NCBI GenBank assembly: GCA_029817715.1
Contig: JARUPY010000533.1
Coordinates: 5,538,001-5,602,000 of the forward strand
DNA from: Melastoma dodecandrum
Lineage: Eukaryota; Streptophyta; Magnoliopsida; Myrtales; Melastomataceae
DNA length: 64,000 nt
Reading direction: 5' to 3'
Shown: piece by piece, positions 59,301-64,000 of the stretch
Numbering within the stretch: position 1 is the first letter of the stretch
How the letters are laid out: the number at the start of each line of letters is the position of its first letter
The notes under the pieces: generated by a model
What the model was told of the DNA's origin: nothing
Database searches by the model: none
The model's input: the letters and a program-made list of their open reading frames with translations, nothing else
Translations under genes and position numbers: made by a program

Positions 59301-62300
59301 TTTTAACCAAACCAGATTTATGAGGCCCGTCTATTTCGCCTGAGCAATGTGCGTGGAGGGGTTGTCATTTCTCCCGAGGAAGCTTTAGAGTCTCAGAAGA
59401 AGAAATCCGCCCTAAACCAATTCTATAGGTCTTTGGCTCAATCAAAAACAAATTCATCATCCAGCACCAAAGATGAGAAAGCCATTGGGAAGAGAGACAC
59501 TGGCGAGAAAGTTGTGGTTAGTCGTACTAACTATGCTTCACTCTTGTTTGGACTGCTCTTCAGTCTCTTCTCGTCCATTGCTGAACAATTTATTTGTCTC
59601 AACTCTAATATTTCAAACCCTACTAAGAACTGAACAGTATGTTCTACATTTCGTTTGACTTATACTGAGCCTTATGGTGGTTTACATTTTTTGACACGGC
59701 AAGCGATTTGTATTTTCACCTGATGCTTGTGGAGGCACCTTTATTTTTCATTATTGTGGCTGAATGCGTCTGTTGCAATATAGGGGATTCTTCTTTCCCA
59801 TCATAAACTAACAATCTTATTTAAGAAAAAAATCTTGTTTTCTAATCATTAATAAACCTTCTATATAATGTTGTACTTAATGGTGCTGAACATGTCAAAA
59901 AGCTTATGTCATTGAATATTTTTCTGTCATAGGTTTCTAAGTCACCGTCAGAACTTGAAATAATACTTGGAGTCATAAAAGGGTACAGCAAATTTTATTT
60001 GGGGAAGGAGAACAGAATGGCGGCCTCCAAGCAGCTGCGTCTTCTTGAGGTATTCATCTAGCTTTGAGTTTGTTCGGTAAGAGAACTGAAAATCCGTTGG
60101 GTTTCGTGATTATTTCAAGCTCTTGGATGTCCTGGAGAGTAGCCATCTCCTGATACTAGCTAGTACCTGGAAGATCAGCTAATTCGAGCGCTTTGGTTGT
60201 TATTCTGTACGATATGAATGGTTAAAGTGTTTAATCTCCTCTCCTCACATTTACAGGATATGAGGAAGGAGTATGCTGTTGCAAGGTCCTTATGCGTTGC
60301 TCAAGCTCAAGTTTTGCATGCACATGATGAAATTAAGATGTCTACCTCACGATTACGTCTTCGCGAAGATGAGAATGATAAGTCCATTGATGCTTTAGGC
60401 ATAGACGAATTACCAGCCAATAACGTGCATTACTCCAGTGAAAAATTCCTGTCTTTGGCCTTATTGTCTAGCATAAGAGGGAAGCTTCGCTATTTAAAGG
60501 TAGGAGGTACAATTTGGCTAGTTCTTGATCCTCTTGGTCATGGTCTCTATTGCTTGACATATGCACGGGTAGAATAATTTCTTTGTTACTGTTTCTTTCT
60601 ACATTAATGGTTAAATAGCCGATACTAACTGTTGTTTGTTTTCCTTTGTGTAATTTGAACTATTTAATGCCTATCTCCAAGTCTTAGAACTTATCACCTA
60701 TGATAGATTAGCTGTGAAAATATTAGCTTGGCTTTGGCAGACATTGGGTCCCTCCTTAATTTTATGGTTTTAGAAACTCCTTATGCTTTACTACATAAAA
60801 GATCTTAAATTTTCTGTAGGGCCTTGTGCTGGAGAAACATAAATCTCCAGAAGAGAATTTGAGCAGGCCATGTGAGACCCAAGATTCTACTCGATGGCAG
60901 GCTACTCCCACAGACCATAAAAACCAAAATATGCTGAACCTCCTTCAGGAAGCATGCCCAATTTGTCAGGAGAAATTAAGTACTCAAAGAATGGTATTTC
61001 AGTGTGGGCATGCTACTTGTTGCAAATGTACTTCCTCTAGCATTATCTCTCGCTTACCCTTTGCTGCATGCACATGCTTGTGTATGGGCAGGTGGACCAT
61101 TATTGATCTTTTATAGCTAGTCTGACTAGTGTTACGGAAACTGAACTTGGGATGATAAAATGGGTTTGTGTTGTTTTGTTCTGTAGGGGATTAAACATAT
61201 ATTTTCATTTAAGTGGGAGGGAATCTAGGTTCATGTAATTTTTTGTTATTTATTAGTCTATGTCTTGCCAGTGTTCTTCATTATCGTTGTAGGTAGAAAG
61301 GGATTAAGTATGAACATGGCCTTACATCAGTTTTAAGGAAAAGCGGATTCGGGTCCATTTGTCATTGTAAGGACTATTTTAGAAACACCACCTCATGCAA
61401 GTTCTTTTGTGTAAATCCTGTTTCTTACTCCAAGAATTCTTCTCTTTGGGGGTGCTCTTGCCTGGGTCAATTCAAGTTAAACCTCAATGAGTTTAGCATG
61501 GTTAACTACACTCATGTTGTCGCATTTTGAATCATCACCATGATGCTTAAATTAACTCCAAAGCTTAATTGCTAACATTTTCCTTCATCATGATTTGGTG
61601 AAGGCTTTTTCATGATGACTGAGCACAAGTTATCTCATGTTGAAGACTTCCAGAAGAAATGGCTGATGTGTCCTACATGCCGACAACATACTGATTTTGC
61701 CAATATCGCTTTTGCTGATGATCGACAGAATAACTCGAGTACTTCAGTAGATAACAAATCTCGAGAAGACACAACCGAATCTTCCATTACTGTTCAAGGT
61801 TCATATGGAACAAAGGTATGCTCTAAAAAGGGGTTTTTGATAGTCCTCAGATAATTATGACTTTATTTCTCATCGAAGTTTCTCCCTTTCTTTGTCAGCC
61901 TTCTTTTCAATCTTTTGGTTAAAAAGGTCGACGCTGCTTGCTTATGTGTGATTTCATAACTGGAAAGCTAATGCATTCTTATTTGGCGCTTTGCATGCTT
62001 TATTCTTCCTTTCTGAAGATTGAAGCGATTACGAGGAGGATACTATGGATCAAATACACAGAGCCCAGTGCCAAAGTTCTTGTCTTCTCTAGCTGGAATG
62101 ATGTTCTTGATGTCTTGGAACACGCCTTAGATGCAAATGGTATTACATATACACGTATGAAAGGAGGGAGGTGAACGATCTTCTATTTCACTTCCTTTCT
62201 ATAAGGTCACATCACATCTTGTTGCTTCTCTCCTGTTTAGTTAAAAAAATTGTGGCTACTGTAAGATCACTTGTCAAAAGTTCATTGGAAGTGAGTTGTG

Positions 62301-63125
62301 CGACAGTTTTGTCGGGAGCTGCACGATTGTTTTTCTGGAAAAGAGGGTACTTGCTACCCTTGGTTGGGATGTCATGTCAACCTTGAACATAATAGATTCA
62401 GAGTATTTGATTGGATGGATTAAATGCAATGTAAGTGTTGAGACGGTGATCTAACATGCAGGAAGTCACATGCTGCGATTAGCCTCTTTAGAGGAGATCC
62501 AGCTAATGCAAAATCAAATTCCAAGGTGCAAGGTAAACATGTACAGGTGTTGCTGCTCTTAGTTCAGCATGGGGCGAATGGCCTCAATCTCTTGGAAGCG
62601 AGGCATGTTATTCTGGTTGAGCCCTTGCTTAACCCCGCGGCAGAAGCTCAAGCAATCAGCAGAGTCCACCGCATCGGCCAGGAAAAAGGGACCTTGGTTC
62701 ATCGATTTATCGTGAGTACTATCCCAATTCTTTGAAAGACCTCCATTGACCAGTTACTTATGTGGTCATGAATCTTATGGGATTGCCAAATTTTGTTTTG
62801 GTTCTATCATTTGCTGAAAAACCCGGACATTTTGTCATGTTGTCAGGTGAAAGACAGTGTCGAAGAAAGCATATACAAGCTGAACAAGAGCAGGAATAAT
62901 AGTTCGTTCATCAGCGGCAACACCAAAAATCAAGATCAGCCCATCTTAACACTGAAGGATATCGAGTTGCTGTTTGCGACGGCCCCAGCTACAAAGGCGG
63001 ACAAGGATGAAAACGGCGGGGAAAGCCTAATGCATCTGCCTCCATCGATGGCAGCAGCAGTAGCGGCGGAGAGGAGACTCAAGGAGCAGTCATCCTCAAC
63101 TTGTCTAGATACCGAGAGGCCATAA
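53395..63125 (+). CDS. SHPRH: SHPRH-type SNF2 helicase / PHD / RING E3 ubiquitin ligase
   Basis: Eighteen exons are inferred: 53395-54230, 54310-54516, 54997-55058, 55156-55651, 55881-56081, 56451-56706, 56804-57286, 57373-57966, 58560-58726, 59026-59242, 59316-59516, 59933-60049, 60257-60499, 60820-61027, 61604-61815, 62019-62170, 62462-62711 and 62847-63125. Phase is continuous and the product is 1,726 aa. SNF2 motif I is DEMGLGKT (369-376). A PHD finger is inserted at about 421-500 (CTC, CDVCDAWQHSEC, CSMC). The Walker B box reads DEAQ (620-623) and VTGTPIQR follows. A C3HC4 RING starts CPIC at 1406 and ends CPTC. Helicase motif VI is SRVHRIGQ (1617-1624). SHPRH/Rad5-related proteins polyubiquitinate PCNA at stalled forks, and plant homologues are nuclear. 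The order with the PHD and RING inside the helicase is diagnostic. Exon 7 includes about 40 residues before HADAAKLLN that may be a retained small intron. Confidence 0.92.
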
Positions 63126-64000
63126 TAGTTTACAAATTGTTAGGTATTTACAGGGATATAAGATTAGGCTCCTGAAAGCACTAGTTAGGAATGGCGTGCG
63201 TGTGTAGGTGGGGGCCACATTGATATTTATTTCTTTTGTAAATAGAATGAGCAATCACTGTAGTGACATGCAGTCGACTGTAAACAGTCATCACAGATTC
63301 AAAGACCGGTTTTCGGGTCGGAGAAGTCGTTGAACCAGGGAGGCCAAGCATCAGATTGGCCTACCATCGTCATCATCATCGACTTGCTTTGGTTCTTTAA
63401 TAAGATCGACCGGCGGCTCTCGGAGTCTTAGGACAGCCGCAAGGAAGCTGAACGGGGTTCTGTATAGAAAATTGGTTTTGGGCTTCTCTTCGTGAGTTGG
63501 GTTGGGTAGCGGTTGACGCGTTATTGGGCTTAGGATTGGGATATGGGATCCGCCTTAATCTTTTTGAAAAGCAGAAGAAAACGACAAAAAGAAAAAAGAA
63601 CACGTTCGTACGCATGTTGTTATCATCATTAATCCCTTGTGGTCGGGGGCGTTGTCAAAAAAGCCGTGTGGGGAGGAGGAAGAGGTTTATGGTGAATGGA
63701 TTGGAGAGCAGTAGCAGTAGCAGCAGTCACTTCAGGACACCCCATTACGTTTCCCCCTCATGGGTCTAACTCTAAATGCAAGCATCTACCACTTCGTCTT
63801 AGCAACCCGCATTCAATCCAAACAAATACAAGAAGAAGGCTCATATAGATGCCTGTTGGCTTGGGACAATATGGAGCCACTCCTTGAGGTCTCAAAAATG
63901 TTCTCTCGCTCTCTCTCTCGGAAAATGGTGCAAGCCACAACAATTTATTATTATTATTTTATTCAGACTAACAGTTATTTCACGGGACACATACTTAAAA
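63126..64000. other. SHPRH 3' UTR and flanking sequence
   Basis: No gene is recognised. A CT/AG run (about 63,905-63,920) and ATT repeats (about 63,945-63,957) lie near the window end. The small open frames have no family resemblance. Confidence 0.45.

Overview
This window is nuclear DNA of a flowering plant, almost certainly a eudicot. The genes are split by GT-AG introns, and the conserved plant families present include CYP714, PHT1, ATG18, a MIR319 precursor and Site II (GGCCCA) promoters. The species cannot be fixed from the sequence. All exon boundaries below were read by eye from splice signals, reading frame and remembered family sequences; no transcript data were available.

The left half (about 1-26,400) is a repeat-rich, rearranged accessory region. 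Its theme is repeated local duplication of the first three exons of a MED15-type Mediator subunit gene, the exons that encode the KIX domain. A fragment lies at 1,574-2,152. Four further units begin at 14,981, 16,336, 21,891 and 23,221. The complete parent-like gene spans 26,403-33,590. The array is broken by a 4,224-bp LTR-type insertion (17,626-21,849) that has a perfect 5-bp target duplication and carries a fragment of a coatomer alpha-subunit gene. A second LTR end (1-1,503) sits against the first KIX fragment. Between the first fragment and the main array lie a pseudogene of an AED3-like aspartyl protease, split by about 7 kb that includes a defective Ty1-copia element; an apparently intact five-exon LNK-type clock gene (11,515-13,637); and a decayed single C2H2 zinc-finger gene (about 14,030-14,520).

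The right half (26,400-63,125) is ordinary gene space. In order it holds full-length MED15 (+), a CYP714 cytochrome P450 (+), an ATG18/WIPI autophagy gene (-), a MIR319 hairpin (-) in a 5.5-kb gene-poor stretch, ribosomal protein uL16/RPL10 (+), a PHT1 phosphate transporter (+) with a P1BS promoter motif but a 1-base frameshift near its N terminus, the ribosome-biogenesis factor NSA2 (+) with a probable GC-AG intron, and an 18-exon SHPRH-type SNF2/PHD/RING ubiquitin ligase (+) that runs almost to the end of the window.

The genes do not form a pathway. RPL10 and NSA2 both serve the 60S ribosomal subunit, and both carry clustered Site II promoter motifs, as does ATG18. The feature most worth follow-up is the KIX-exon array. 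The last unit of each preserved stretch is followed by a phase-compatible terminal exon unrelated to the rest of MED15, so the locus could encode short KIX-only proteins that might compete with full-length MED15 for activators.
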